A stretch of DNA of 64,000 bases from CAVSWN01 sp046728115 (GCA_046728115.1 JBKPDW010000172.1:1-64000), one strand, 5' to 3'. Positions 43,401 through 52,681 are shown, counted from the stretch's first letter. The notes: generated by a model from the letters alone, not told the origin. Numbers and translations: made by a program.

Positions 43401-44221
43401 AGCGTCGCGCCCGATGGCGTGTTGCACGGCAGCCACGTCGCGCCGCCGTCCTGGCTGCGCACGATCGTGCCGTGCTGTCCGGCCGCCCACGCCAGCGTCG
43501 TGCCGAACACCGCGAGCGCACGCAAGTGCGCGTGGGTGCCGCTGGGAACCTCGGCCCAGTTCTGACCGCCGTCGCTCGTCGCGAGGATCGCACCACCCTG
43601 CCCCACTGCGAGACCGGCGAGCTCGTCGATGAAGCGCACCGCATGCAGCCGTGGCGCGGTCGTCTGCGCGATGCGCCAGGTGGCGCCGCCATCGCTCGTC
43701 GCGACGACGATACCACCGTCGCCGACCGCCCAGGCGTGGTCGGCATCGAACACCGACACGCCGCGCAGCGTGCGGAGCGTGCCGGGATTCTGCGTCACCC
43801 AGCTCGCGCCCTGATTGCTCGTCTTGCGCACGAGGCCGCCGTCGCCGACCACCCAGCCGGTGCCGCCCACCTCTGCGAGCGCGCGAAGGTTGGCGGTCGT
43901 TTCGAGCTCGACGCGCGTCCAGTCGGCGCCGCCGTTGGTTGTGCGCAACAGGGTGCCATCTTCGGCAGCGATCCAGACGACGTTCGCGTTGACCGCATGG
44001 ACGGCCAGCGCGTTGGTCTCGGCGACGAGCGCATAGCCGGCCGCATCCACGGGAGCGCCGCACGCGCCGATCACGTCGCGCGCCGCACGCTCGGCGCGAT
44101 ACCGCGTCAGGTCGGCCTGTTCGTTCCAGTCGGCGTCGGTGACGATGCGGCCCTGCTGGAGGCGCACCGAACTGAAATGGCGCGCGCGCTCGAAGGTGTC
44201 GCGGGAGAGATCGCTTTTCAT
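40484..44221 (-). CDS. DUF6519-type eCIS protein with Ycf48-like propeller and beta-helix
   Basis: 1245 residues. The N-terminus MKSDLSRDTFERARHFSSVR with QQGRIVTDADWNEQAD is the DUF6519 signature typical of eCIS clusters. Inserted at about residues 65-340 is a BNR/Ycf48-like propeller with repeats such as GTLLRTTNGGADWTRVE, GGLVRKTSNQGASWV, GGIVVATSDGGATWR and GTIVRSQDGGATWLP. DUF6519 resumes (YVNGTLCELEARASYGHQPD). Two Big-like domains near 690-900 (RYVSGDGQTAAAGGALPFPL) are followed by a right-handed beta-helix (LNVIGTLTFDAFAAIEVRDL onward). Likely an exposed baseplate or fibre component. It is 23 nt from the tail gene and 11 nt before the glycosyltransferase gene. Confidence 0.8.
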   Translation of the reverse strand: MKSDLSRDTFERARHFSSVRLQQGRIVTDADWNEQADLTRYRAERAARDVIGACGAPVDAAGYALVAETNALAVHAVNANVVWIAAEDGTLLRTTNGGADWTRVELETTANLRALAEVGGTGWVVGDGGLVRKTSNQGASWVTQNPGTLRTLRGVSVFDADHAWAVGDGGIVVATSDGGATWRIAQTTAPRLHAVRFIDELAGLAVGQGGAILATSDGGQNWAEVPSGTHAHLRALAVFGTTLAWAAGQHGTIVRSQDGGATWLPCNTPSGATLYGIAFRDQNEGWAAGEGGVVLRTTDGGANWSLEDVGTQSDLRALSFFGSDPGWLVGDGSAALRIGGGSPDVADVVLPAINLSILTGRCYVNGTLCELEARASYGHQPDGGAEQPLEPGGYLMYLDVWQRHISALELPIIREVALGGPDTATRARTIAQVRALPLPPSSPFDWNCSSTIADWDALVNAQKPVLAARAEPQLAAASLCEIAATAGFRRLENQLYRVEVHEGGANPTFKWSRENGSVAYAVESISIDAGLQQTTVRLAARGRDANLDLAVHDRVELVDDDAELVHRAGVFFEYLNDGNDELELVLAGVPTGTLGQDPARRPILRRWDHKPAVAGTNVLPIVEGPWIDLEEGVQVRFGPGGQYRPGDYWQIPARTITADVEWPRNDDGDPITRPPAGITDAYCRLAIVEVGVDGTITVVSDCRNLFAPGNVAEQLLYVSGDGQDGAPNALLPQPLAARVARGDAPVAGRVIRFEIESGGGALGGGGSAMDIVTDSDGQALREWRLGPGAIAPARFQRVRASLLDDDGEPLLGQYIVFCATASLFLRYVSGDGQTAAAGGALPFPLEVQVVNGTDGVAGALVRATVEQGGGTIAGSATRTTDAQGQAAFSWQLGSGGPQRVRIDLIDPAGQVIQRLGFDASLGGASPSTTTRGCDVTIGIGGDFEKLTADLLRGLLEGGRGSACICFLPGTHDVAPFEINGVDQFRLTLHGCGHASQLNVIGTLTFDAFAAIEVRDLTMRAEGDTRLLFQKNDEVRLANVLFDRSGNVSRAAAVTIVSAQSVSMTGCEILTRFPSTAAMFQEVNGTCRVSQNRFVGVVSFYGDTEEPTTPDLLRLLAARDNLRLTPGSAQLSFCDNQLSQLSVATVLARRLAQPNGTANGVFASAIVHGNTFVEQNNLFVAALLGVDTNAFIAQPTPDGLYGVMMATRATAAGNLAVIVDDRPLLQFVVPNLPSFAKAANEVTVRP

Positions 44222-44244
44222 AGCAGGCCTTTGTCAGACGGATA

Positions 44245-46542
44245 TCAGGTGACGTACACGAGCCGCGCCTCGAGCCCGAACCGCAGATACTCGGCGAGCG
44301 CGTCGCGCAAGTTGGCTTCGCGTTGCGGCTGCTTGAGGAACTCGAACGCCCCCATCTCCGCACCGCTTTCCGCGCCGGTGCGGATCCGCTCGGCGCAGCG
44401 GAGTTCCAACTGACCGAAGCCGGGATCGCCGTACCGGCGCGACACGAACAGCGGGCGGATGAGCGCGTCGGCCTCCGCCCGGGTCGCGGCCTCCTGCGCC
44501 GGGGCCGGCACGCCAGGCGCCATCGCCCGGCGCAGCGTGTCGATGCGCGTGGCGATTTCCAGATCGGGCTGGCAGCGGTAGCGGCGCGGGACCTTCGAAA
44601 GCGGCGAGACGTAGCTGAAGCGCACGCATCCCGTCTGCCGGCGCAGGGCCTCGACGAACCCCACGAAGATGCAGTCGGACGCCGACAGCGTCTGGCCGGC
44701 GACCGCGCCGAAGAAGCTGGTGCGCCAGAAGCTGAGCGCGGTTTCGCGGGCGTCCACGCTGAAATCGGGGGAACCCGAGTCGTCGCCGACCAGGCTGTCG
44801 CGGATCTCGAGCGCACGGATGGCGCCAGGCACGGTGATGGCGGCGCAGATCGAGTGGTCGACCGTCACGCGGAGCCGCTCGTTCCCACCGTTTAGCACCT
44901 GCAGCGCGCCGCGGCCCGGCACGACGGTGCAGTGCGCCAGGGCGAGCTGCCCGAGATTGCCAGGCGCCACCTCGAGCTGCCCTTCGATCAGCAACCCGTT
45001 GAGAAAGCACGCCCCTGCATCGTCGGAGCCTGCGGCCGCATGGCCCCGCACTGACAGACCGCCGACCACGTGCGCGCGCACCTGCTGGGCATCGAAGTGT
45101 CCCGGCACGCGCCGCACGCTGCCCGGCGGCGCACCGGGAATCGGCTCGAGCGGCCATTCGCCGGCGACGATCAGGAGCTGCGAGCGCTCGCCGATCTCGA
45201 TGTCGATCGGTCCGACGGCGCCGCCCGCGGCCGCATAGTCGGAGAGGCTGTCCATCACCACGATGACCCCGGTGCGCCCGGTCGGCTGCAGATTCCAGGC
45301 GGCAACGGCGTCGCGCAGCGAGCCGAACAGCGTGCCGGTTCCGTCGTCGGTGAGCAGGTGCGACACCCCGACCTGCCAGACATCAGGACTGAAAAAACCG
45401 CCGCCGTCGGCAGCCGGCGTCACGTCGATCGCAAACGACGCGCTCGCGGCCCGCACGGCCGCGGTGCGGTCGTAGGGACCGCCGCCGAGATCGCCCGAAA
45501 AGCCGTAGCTGCTCTGCACCCAGACGTCCTCGACGTCCAGCGCGGCGGGAAACGCGAGCCGGCCTCGCGCCGGATCGAGCGCGAGCGCACGCGGAACCGG
45601 CGACGCGAGCTCCACGGCGTCGGGAATCTCGCACAGGTAGATATCCTCGCGGCGCACTTCGACCGGCAGGCTCTCGCCGGTCAGCCGCGCGAACACGCGG
45701 AGCACCGGATCATCTGGCGTCATGAACACCGGAGGCGGCGCCGCGACGCCCTGCCGCAGCCGTTCGAGCTCGGCATTCAATGCCAGCCGCCGCAGCTCGT
45801 CGGGAACGTTTTCCTCCTCGGCCAGATGCGTGATGGTCGTCTCGGTACGCGGCACGTTGAAGAGCGGCGAGTCGCAGCCGACCGGATGGATGCTCCAGAA
45901 GGCTCCCTGGTTTCGCGCGCTGGCGAAGTCCGGCGACTCGTCGCCGGGGCTTCCGGCGCCGACCGCGTAGCTGTGCAGGCGCCAGAGATAGATGCCGACG
46001 TTCGGAATGTTGAACCGCCCGCCACGGGTCGCCGCGTTGCGCACCTCGAGGGTGTGCGCAAAGGCATCGAACGCTCCGTCGGCGAGCTCGGCAACCGCCG
46101 CATTGCGGATCCCGGGCGTGGCCGGCGGCGCGAGGCGGACGTGGTTCATGTGCTGCGTCGTGGCGAGCCGCATGAAGAACTCGACCGCCCGCGCCGGCCA
46201 GCCCGTGACGTCGCGCGCGAGCTGCTCGAGGACGACTGCCGTTCCCTTCCGGCGCCGGTACGCGATCGTGTTCGCCACGTACGCGCGCGCGCTGACCCCG
46301 GCGGATTTGATGGCACGGATCGGCCGAACGCCAAGCAGGTCGCCGATGTACGGCACGACCCACTCGTCGCAGGTCTCGATGAACCAGTTGTCGTAGAGCA
46401 CCGACGTGTCGGCTTCGACGCGCTCTAGCTCTCCCTCGACCACTGACAGCAGCGCGCGCAGCGGCTCGCCCTGTTCGAGATCGCGGTTGCGGACGAAGGC
46501 GGGAAGCAGCCGGTAGAGCCGCTCGGGCATCAACAGGCTCAT
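44245..46542 (-). CDS. Phage tail protein I-like eCIS baseplate/fibre protein
   Basis: 765 residues. MSLLMPERLYRLLPAFVRNR, DTSVLYDNWFIETCDEWVVP and YIGDLLGVRPIR are the conserved N-terminus of contractile tail protein I-like eCIS genes. The middle carries GTAVVLEQLARDVTGWPARA and NIPNVGIYLWRLHSY. The C-terminal third, LTFLNGLLIEGQLEVAPG-like strands (CFLNGLLIEGQLEVAPGNLG) and LALAHCTVVPGRGALQVLNG, looks like a beta-helix, followed by YGDPGFGQLELRCAERIRTG. Start overlaps the baseplate gene stop by 4 nt. It probably links the baseplate to fibres, or stands in for the Afp14-like position; no separate coiled-coil ruler gene is visible. Confidence 0.75.
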   Translation of the reverse strand: MSLLMPERLYRLLPAFVRNRDLEQGEPLRALLSVVEGELERVEADTSVLYDNWFIETCDEWVVPYIGDLLGVRPIRAIKSAGVSARAYVANTIAYRRRKGTAVVLEQLARDVTGWPARAVEFFMRLATTQHMNHVRLAPPATPGIRNAAVAELADGAFDAFAHTLEVRNAATRGGRFNIPNVGIYLWRLHSYAVGAGSPGDESPDFASARNQGAFWSIHPVGCDSPLFNVPRTETTITHLAEEENVPDELRRLALNAELERLRQGVAAPPPVFMTPDDPVLRVFARLTGESLPVEVRREDIYLCEIPDAVELASPVPRALALDPARGRLAFPAALDVEDVWVQSSYGFSGDLGGGPYDRTAAVRAASASFAIDVTPAADGGGFFSPDVWQVGVSHLLTDDGTGTLFGSLRDAVAAWNLQPTGRTGVIVVMDSLSDYAAAGGAVGPIDIEIGERSQLLIVAGEWPLEPIPGAPPGSVRRVPGHFDAQQVRAHVVGGLSVRGHAAAGSDDAGACFLNGLLIEGQLEVAPGNLGQLALAHCTVVPGRGALQVLNGGNERLRVTVDHSICAAITVPGAIRALEIRDSLVGDDSGSPDFSVDARETALSFWRTSFFGAVAGQTLSASDCIFVGFVEALRRQTGCVRFSYVSPLSKVPRRYRCQPDLEIATRIDTLRRAMAPGVPAPAQEAATRAEADALIRPLFVSRRYGDPGFGQLELRCAERIRTGAESGAEMGAFEFLKQPQREANLRDALAEYLRFGLEARLVYVT

Positions 46543-49502
46543 GGCTTCATCTCCGTCAGCGTCACGGCCGCCGGGTTGATCAGGAGCAGCTCCGCCGGCA
46601 GAACTTTCGCGGTCGTGGCGTTGTAGCGGGCGCCGAAGGCGGGCACGGCGTCGAGCGCGGGGTCCGCCGGCGCCGGCTCGTCGGTGTACGGCAACAGTTC
46701 CACGATGTCGATCGACACCACGCCGGCGACTGTGTGAGCGAGCGCCATGATTTCGGCCGCGGTCACCGACTGACCGAGATCGCGCGCCTCGAATCCGAAC
46801 GCCGTCAGCAGCGCGGCCGTGACCGCCGCCTGCACGTCGGCGAAGCGGTACCGCGGATCGATGGCGATCTCCGCGCTGAGGCTGAAGAAGCGCTGCGCGT
46901 ACGCATCGGCGGCGAAGCGCTGCGAGGGATCGCTTGCGCCTGCGATCGAGTCGTGCAGGTTATCGAGCACATCGGCACCCGGCTGCCCGCCCGTGGCACC
47001 AGCGACGGTCAGATAAACCCGCGACTCGCCGTCGATCCACAGCACGTCTGCACGCGCCTTGCCGATTCCCGGGTAGGCGCGCGCGTAGTTCTCGTAATCG
47101 AGCAGCGAGACGACGCGCTCGAATGTCAGCAGCCTGAGCGGCGCATTGCGTCGGGCGTCGGCGAGCTTCTCGGGGCCTTCGGCGCCGCTCGCGTCCACCG
47201 GATTGGTGACGCCCCGGAGTCCGAGCGGCATGACGCGCAACATCGACAGGCTCCCGGCGCCGACCTCGCCGTCAGGACCGATGCCGCTGCGATACCGGGC
47301 GGCGACGTTGACCTGCCCGGTCGAAAGCCGCGCCCCGCGCACACCGTCGCCGAACGTCACCCGCATCTTCGCGTCGTCATCGATGCGCGTGATGTACACC
47401 GGGTCGTCCGGATCCGTGCCGTACAGCGAGGACACCTCGTCCCAGCGCACGCCGTTCACGCGCACTTTGAGCGTGCTGACGACGCCGCTCGCCGTCGGCG
47501 CGGAAAGGAACGTTGTCGGCGGTTTCTTGAGAATGAAGGTCTGATTCGAAGCCGAGGCGTCGCCGTTGCCGAGCACCTCGTTCACGGTCTCGCCATGCGT
47601 GGCGTGCACGACGTTGGCGCTGATGCTGAGGCTGGTGCGGACGTAGGAGTAGACGAGCCCCTTCTGCAGCACCAGCGTGCTACGGCCTGACGCATGGATG
47701 ATGTCGGCGACGAACGCGATTTCGGCAGCGTCGACGCCGGGGAGATCGCTCCGCTTGCCCGTGAGCGCGATGGGCTGGCCGGCCGACAACCCGAGCACCA
47801 TGCAATCGAGCTCGATCGTCGTATCGCCCGCGTTGATGGCCGCGTCTATAGGCAGGTCGGCGAACGCGAGTTGCTTGCTCGCCACGTATGCCGTCGTGCT
47901 CCGGAAGGGAAAGTTCGTCGTCGGCTTGCTGGACAGCGCTGTTCCGTCATCGTTCGCCAGCGTGAGCGCCATTGCACGGCCCGAGATGCCATAGTCGGCG
48001 CGCGAGGCCTCGCGTGAATCGAACACGCCGTGCACTTCGGCGGTCGCTTCAGGCGCATCGAACACCGCCCAGCTCCCGCGGCTGACGCCGGCCACCGCGC
48101 GTTCAAGGTACGCGCTCGCCGAAAACGAATTATTGCCCTGCGAGTCCGTCCAGATGGTGCGTGATGCGGTGAGCGTGCCGCCGCTCCCGTTCTTATCACC
48201 CGCGTCCCATCCCGCCTTGTAGGGCGTGTCGTTCGTGTTGGTGCCGTTCGGCAGGACTGCCCACTTGGGTCCGTTGTTGCCGAAGAATCCGAGATGAGCG
48301 CCGAACGCGAACGCGCCGGCTTCCGGCGCGATCGGCGGCCCGCTCGGCGCCGTATTGACGGCAGTGACGAGGTTGGCACCGCTCCAGCCCTGGATGCCGA
48401 TCATCGCCTTGAGATCGCGCTCCCGCCAGGCTTGATTGGTCACAGAGGCCGTAAGCGCGGTGGCGGTGAATTCCACCGTCGCGATCTTCGGCTTGGCGAA
48501 CGAGAGAAACGGCTTGAGCACATACGGCGCCGTGAACTCGACGATCGGAGGCGGCAGCGGCTTCACCGGATCGGGCAAGGGCTCGACGTCGACCCGAACG
48601 CGTTTCAACGCGGTTTCCGCCGCGACAGCCGCGACGCGCAGCACGAGCTTGACGAGATCGCTGCCGCGCTTGCCGACAAACAGCAGCAGATCGCCCACGG
48701 AGATGCCTGTGGTGGCGTCGGTCACATAGACGCGCCCCACTTCAATCGCGTCGACGCTCTGATCCACCGCGAGCGCGGGATCGAGATGGAACAGATCCTT
48801 GTTGATCAGCCCCTTGTGCAGGTGCAGCGTGTCGGCGGGGAAACTGCCGGCGGGCCCGACGAGCGCCAGCGCCTTGCGCGTGGCCCCGGCATCGTCGGTC
48901 ACGTCGATGATCGCCCTATCGGCCGGACGCGTCTGGCGGGGCACGAGCGCGTTCCACTCGGCGTGGGCGACGAGGTCGCCGCTCGTCTCGAACACCTGCG
49001 GCAGCTTTCCCTGCGCCGGAATGCTCTGCACCGGCGTGCCCGCGGCAAGCGTGCAGACGCGGGGCGAACCGGGCGCGTCCTCGACCGTGAAGCTCAGATA
49101 GACGCTGGCCGCCACCCCGGGTTTCAGCTCGTACCCGATCGCACGCGCCAGCTCCAGCACGGAGCGCCGCTCGGTGGCCGTGCGCAGGAATCCTTCGTTG
49201 GCAATGCGCTCCTGGTAGAACGTGAGCACGTCGGCGACGCAGGCGCAGGCGTCGACGAACGCGACGGTCGGATCGTCGCTGGTCCGCGCAAGCAGCCGGC
49301 GCAGCGGCCGCGGCGAATCGGGCTGGCTCGCGTCGGCTCGGGCGAGCGGCAGGCTCTGAAGCATACGCGCGTAGAAACCCGGCTGCGTGTCGACGCGGTA
49401 GCTCAGCGCCGGCAAGGCCGGCGCGTTGCTCACCGGCTCGGGCTCGGCCAGCTCTTCGCAGCAGCCGCACGCGTTGATCGGCGCCTCGGGATCCATGCTC
49501 AC
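46539..49502 (-). CDS. Putative eCIS baseplate assembly protein (Afp12-like)
   Basis: 987 residues. LPALSYRVDTQPGFYARMLQ, RTSDDPTVAFVDACACVADV, LTFYQERIANEGFLRTATER and SVLELARAIGYELKPGVAAS are the conserved N-terminal region of the large baseplate protein. The C-terminal half has a gp6/baseplate-J-like wedge: RVTFGDGVRGARLSTGQVNV, AARYRSGIGPDGEVGAGSLS, LLDYENYARAYPGIGKARAD. The GTG at 49502 overlaps the J-like stop; an ATG two codons in is also possible. It forms the baseplate wedge with the upstream J-family protein. Confidence 0.85.
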   Translation of the reverse strand: MSMDPEAPINACGCCEELAEPEPVSNAPALPALSYRVDTQPGFYARMLQSLPLARADASQPDSPRPLRRLLARTSDDPTVAFVDACACVADVLTFYQERIANEGFLRTATERRSVLELARAIGYELKPGVAASVYLSFTVEDAPGSPRVCTLAAGTPVQSIPAQGKLPQVFETSGDLVAHAEWNALVPRQTRPADRAIIDVTDDAGATRKALALVGPAGSFPADTLHLHKGLINKDLFHLDPALAVDQSVDAIEVGRVYVTDATTGISVGDLLLFVGKRGSDLVKLVLRVAAVAAETALKRVRVDVEPLPDPVKPLPPPIVEFTAPYVLKPFLSFAKPKIATVEFTATALTASVTNQAWRERDLKAMIGIQGWSGANLVTAVNTAPSGPPIAPEAGAFAFGAHLGFFGNNGPKWAVLPNGTNTNDTPYKAGWDAGDKNGSGGTLTASRTIWTDSQGNNSFSASAYLERAVAGVSRGSWAVFDAPEATAEVHGVFDSREASRADYGISGRAMALTLANDDGTALSSKPTTNFPFRSTTAYVASKQLAFADLPIDAAINAGDTTIELDCMVLGLSAGQPIALTGKRSDLPGVDAAEIAFVADIIHASGRSTLVLQKGLVYSYVRTSLSISANVVHATHGETVNEVLGNGDASASNQTFILKKPPTTFLSAPTASGVVSTLKVRVNGVRWDEVSSLYGTDPDDPVYITRIDDDAKMRVTFGDGVRGARLSTGQVNVAARYRSGIGPDGEVGAGSLSMLRVMPLGLRGVTNPVDASGAEGPEKLADARRNAPLRLLTFERVVSLLDYENYARAYPGIGKARADVLWIDGESRVYLTVAGATGGQPGADVLDNLHDSIAGASDPSQRFAADAYAQRFFSLSAEIAIDPRYRFADVQAAVTAALLTAFGFEARDLGQSVTAAEIMALAHTVAGVVSIDIVELLPYTDEPAPADPALDAVPAFGARYNATTAKVLPAELLLINPAAVTLTEMKP

Positions 49503-51985
49503 CCTCTCGTGTCCACGTCCACCCGCAGGCGCCCGTTCTCCGGGGCGTTGGGATCGTTGTCGAGCCGCGCGATCTCCAGGCGCGCAATCGGAATGCGGCC
49601 GCTCGCGATTTCACCGGCGGCGGGTCGGCCCAGACGCTGGAAGCGCAGCGGCGTCACATACTCGACGCCTGGCACGGCCATCGCTGCCGCGATCACCGCA
49701 CTCAGATAGACGGGTTGTCCGAACGTGAAGCGATCCGGATGGAAGAAGCCTGTCGTGCCGCCGGGCAGCCGGCCGGCGCTGAACACGTCGAGCAGCCGCT
49801 CTTCGACATCGGCCGGAAAGTATCCAGGCCTGGCACAGACGTGCAGCTCGATGTCGAGCGGTACGGGGATCGGGGCATCGATCTCGATGTCGTGGCCGGC
49901 CATTCGATAGCGTTCGATGAACGCGCGAAGCGCGTCTTCGAACTCGGGATCGATGCCCTGCGTGCCGCGCCGGTCGACGGTGATGAACACCGTGTACCAG
50001 CTTCCCGTCCAGCGTCGCGTCGCCACGGCGCGCTGCACGCGCGGCTCGAGCTCCATCATCGTGCCGTAATCGTCGGTGGTGACCGCGCGCTCCTGCCGGC
50101 GAAACGCCTGCGGCGCGTAGAGGCGCGCCTGCGAGAGCGGCTGCGGATCGATCCCGCCCTGCGCCACGATCGGATTGCGCACGCCTGTGATGCCGGTCGC
50201 GACGACGTGGCCGATTGCTTCGGCGCCGATGTTGCCGGCAGTGCCGTTGCCGAGGCGCAGCCGTGCGGTGAGCCCCTCACCGTCCAACGGCGCGCGGCCG
50301 TTCACGCCGTCGCCGAAACGCAGCACGGCCCGCCCGTCGTTCCCGGTCTCGACGACGAATTCGGCGGCTTCGGCGTCGCTGGCGAGCAGATCGCGCCGCG
50401 CCACCCAGCGGCGGCGATCGCCTTCGCTGCGCACGTCGATGGCCGCGCGGACCTCGGCGAGGTCGCGCACCATCGCCGACGCGGCGCCTGCCGTCAGGTC
50501 GACCAGCGTGGTCGCATCGCTGCCGGCGACCCTCACCCGCGCCTGCTGCGTGAGCGGCGCGACATCGGTCCGATCGAGCGGATACCGCGGCACGCGGCCG
50601 CCGGGGACCGGATGCAACTGGTCGGCGCGCGGCCCGGTGCCGCCGTGGTCGGCCAATGCGACGTTCGCGCAGGCGCCGGCCATGTCGGACACGAGCTCGC
50701 CGCCGATCCGCTTGGACAGGCACAGCGCGAACGGCAGCGCATCGCCGTCGTGCCATTCCACCTCGACGAAGTCCTGACCGGTCACGGGATCCTGGCGCAC
50801 GGCGGGCACGCCGCGAATGCCGCCCACGAGCGGCGCTTCCGGGTCGACGCGCGTCAACCGGACGGCCGCGCGCTGCTGCGCATCGGCATCCGCTGGTTCG
50901 CCCGTGGTGGTGCTCTTCTTCGCCTCGAGCACCAGCACGTCGCCGGCGCGCAGGCGCATCCGGTTCGCGGCGTCGTCGCAGAGGAACGCTCGCGTCGCCC
51001 CCCGCGGCAGGCAGCACTCGTCGTCGCTCCATGTGAAGAACCGGATGGCATTGTGCGCGGTGTAGAGCGTGATCGGCGCAAGCAGTTCGAACGGCTGCGC
51101 GCCGGCCGCGAGGGCTGTCGTGGCGCCCGCCATGTCGATCGCGGGCGGCAGTCCCGGAACGCGCGTCACCACCTGCGTTCCTCCAAGGCCGGTGACCGGA
51201 TCGCAACCGGGCAACGTCACGCCGTCGGCCGCCCCATCCGCCTCGAACGCGATCCAGACGCGCGCGTTGGCGCCGTCGTGGAACGCGTAGTCGAGCAGCC
51301 GCGTATGGCGCCGTACGGAAATGCGCTGGCGCGCGGTGCCGAGGTACGCCTCGGTCGCGACCGCATCCTGGTAGTACGACAGCTCGTCGCCGCGGAATGC
51401 GACCGCTTCGGCGAGCGCCACCCAGAGATCCGCCGGGTTGCGCTCGCGCCAGTCCGGCATCAGCACGGCCAGACGGTCGAGGATCAAGCGGCGGAGACTC
51501 GTGTAGTCGCGCGCCAGATAGTCGATGACCGGACCCGTCGCACGCTCGGGCACGCACTTGTCGGCGGGCTGGCAATCGAAGTCGCTCGGGCAGTCGACCT
51601 TGAAGCGGAACTCGATCTGTGCGAGCGCGGGATCGATGCCCTCCGGCGGCGCAGCCACACCGGCATTGGCCACCAGCCGCAGCGTGTAGATCGAGAAGTC
51701 GCCCGCGCTGGCGACGTCGACGGAGAGCACCTGGCCGCTGGAGCTGACGCCGGTGACCTGCGGATCGCGGATGCGGAAGCCGCCCCGTATCTCAACATTC
51801 GAGGGTTTCAGCGGCGTCGTCGGAACGAGCGTCAGCGGATGCACGAAGTGGACGTCCAGCCTGCCCTGCCCCGGCGCCACCTCGAGATATGTGATGCCGT
51901 TCAAAAGCCGCGGCGGCGTTTCCGTGGCCGCATCGAGCAGCGCCTGCGCGCGGCCAGGAGACTTGCAGACGTACGGGCCGGTCAT
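49499..51985 (-). CDS. Baseplate J/gp47-family wedge protein (Afp11-like)
   Basis: 828 residues. RATGPVIDYLARDYTSLRRL, MPDWRERNPADLWVALAEAV and DELSYYQDAVATEAYLGTAR are the recognisable core of the eCIS J-like protein. The C-terminal part has AVLRFGDGVNGRAPLDGEGL, RRQERAVTTDDYGTMMELEP and RAFIERYRMAGHDIEIDAPI, the baseplate J wedge. It overlaps the gp25-like stop by 4 nt. Function: inner baseplate wedge that recruits sheath on spike assembly. Confidence 0.87.
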   Translation of the reverse strand: MTGPYVCKSPGRAQALLDAATETPPRLLNGITYLEVAPGQGRLDVHFVHPLTLVPTTPLKPSNVEIRGGFRIRDPQVTGVSSSGQVLSVDVASAGDFSIYTLRLVANAGVAAPPEGIDPALAQIEFRFKVDCPSDFDCQPADKCVPERATGPVIDYLARDYTSLRRLILDRLAVLMPDWRERNPADLWVALAEAVAFRGDELSYYQDAVATEAYLGTARQRISVRRHTRLLDYAFHDGANARVWIAFEADGAADGVTLPGCDPVTGLGGTQVVTRVPGLPPAIDMAGATTALAAGAQPFELLAPITLYTAHNAIRFFTWSDDECCLPRGATRAFLCDDAANRMRLRAGDVLVLEAKKSTTTGEPADADAQQRAAVRLTRVDPEAPLVGGIRGVPAVRQDPVTGQDFVEVEWHDGDALPFALCLSKRIGGELVSDMAGACANVALADHGGTGPRADQLHPVPGGRVPRYPLDRTDVAPLTQQARVRVAGSDATTLVDLTAGAASAMVRDLAEVRAAIDVRSEGDRRRWVARRDLLASDAEAAEFVVETGNDGRAVLRFGDGVNGRAPLDGEGLTARLRLGNGTAGNIGAEAIGHVVATGITGVRNPIVAQGGIDPQPLSQARLYAPQAFRRQERAVTTDDYGTMMELEPRVQRAVATRRWTGSWYTVFITVDRRGTQGIDPEFEDALRAFIERYRMAGHDIEIDAPIPVPLDIELHVCARPGYFPADVEERLLDVFSAGRLPGGTTGFFHPDRFTFGQPVYLSAVIAAAMAVPGVEYVTPLRFQRLGRPAAGEIASGRIPIARLEIARLDNDPNAPENGRLRVDVDTRG

Positions 51986-52347
51986 GAGGTCACCGCCCGC
52001 GTGAAGTTCGCGACGCGGCGCGCCTGCGTCGCGAGCACCGTGTAGCGCACCTCGACGGTCAAGGTCGCATCGACGCTCTCGGCGACGACTTCCTCAATCT
52101 GAATCAGCGTGCCGAGCCACTGCTGCAGCGAGCCTTGAACGAGCGCCTGCAGCGTCGCCGCGAGCTCGACGCTGTTTGGCGCGAACACGAACTGCAGCAG
52201 CCCGCAGCCGAAGTCGGGCCGGTTGACACGCTCGCCCGGGACCGTGAAGAGCACCGTCTCGATCAGATCGCGGATGTGGGCGTCGTCGCTCTCGGCCTCC
52301 GCCGTGCGCGATCGCCCGTCCACGCGATACGGAAGCGATACGTTCAT
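51982..52347 (-). CDS. gp25/GPW-family baseplate protein (Afp9-like)
   Basis: 121 residues: MNVSLPYRVDGRSRTAEAES, HIRDLIETVLFTVPGERVNR and PDFGCGLLQFVFAPNSVELA are the gp25 (GPW) signature, including the E-R-x-x-R-P-x-F-G core. gp25 is the sheath-initiating lysozyme-like baseplate subunit. Its ATG lies 4 nt after the PAAR gene stop, and its stop overlaps the J gene start. Confidence 0.9.
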   Translation of the reverse strand: MNVSLPYRVDGRSRTAEAESDDAHIRDLIETVLFTVPGERVNRPDFGCGLLQFVFAPNSVELAATLQALVQGSLQQWLGTLIQIEEVVAESVDATLTVEVRYTVLATQARRVANFTRAVTS

Positions 52348-52350
52348 CGA

Positions 52351-52671
52351 TCACGCCCCGATCACGCGCATCTGGCTGACGACGGGGAGGAGCGGTGTGC
52401 CGGTCGGCGTGCAAAGCGCCTGGCTGTCGAGCAGCACCGCCGGCTGGCCCGCAATGAGCACGCGCGTGGCGGCGACCACCCACTGCGCCATCACGCACGG
52501 TCCGTTGCCGCCGGGCGGCACGAACGCGCAGCCGGCGACGAGGTACGGCGCGGCCATGGTTGCGACCGGCTGGCCCGAGACGAGCACGCGCGGGTTCGGC
52601 GCGCTGGGCATCGCCTGTCCGCCGTGGCTGCAAAGAACGGTGGCGCCGAGATGAAGCAGCGGTCCTGGCAC
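52351..52671 (-). CDS. PAAR-like spike tip protein (Afp10-like)
   Basis: 106 residues from GTG 52671, giving MPGPLLHLGATVLCSHGGQA, the usual eCIS tip start, with GAGGGCGAC just upstream; the frame opens slightly earlier at a TTG. It repeats a small beta unit: MPSAPNPRVLVSGQPVATMA and ATRVLIAGQPAVLLDSQALC, then LPVVSQMRVIGA. This caps the spike trimer and may carry or expose cargo. It overlaps nothing and follows the spike gene by 10 nt. Confidence 0.82.
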   Translation of the reverse strand: MPGPLLHLGATVLCSHGGQAMPSAPNPRVLVSGQPVATMAAPYLVAGCAFVPPGGNGPCVMAQWVVAATRVLIAGQPAVLLDSQALCTPTGTPLLPVVSQMRVIGA

Positions 52672-52681
52672 GTCGCCCTCG

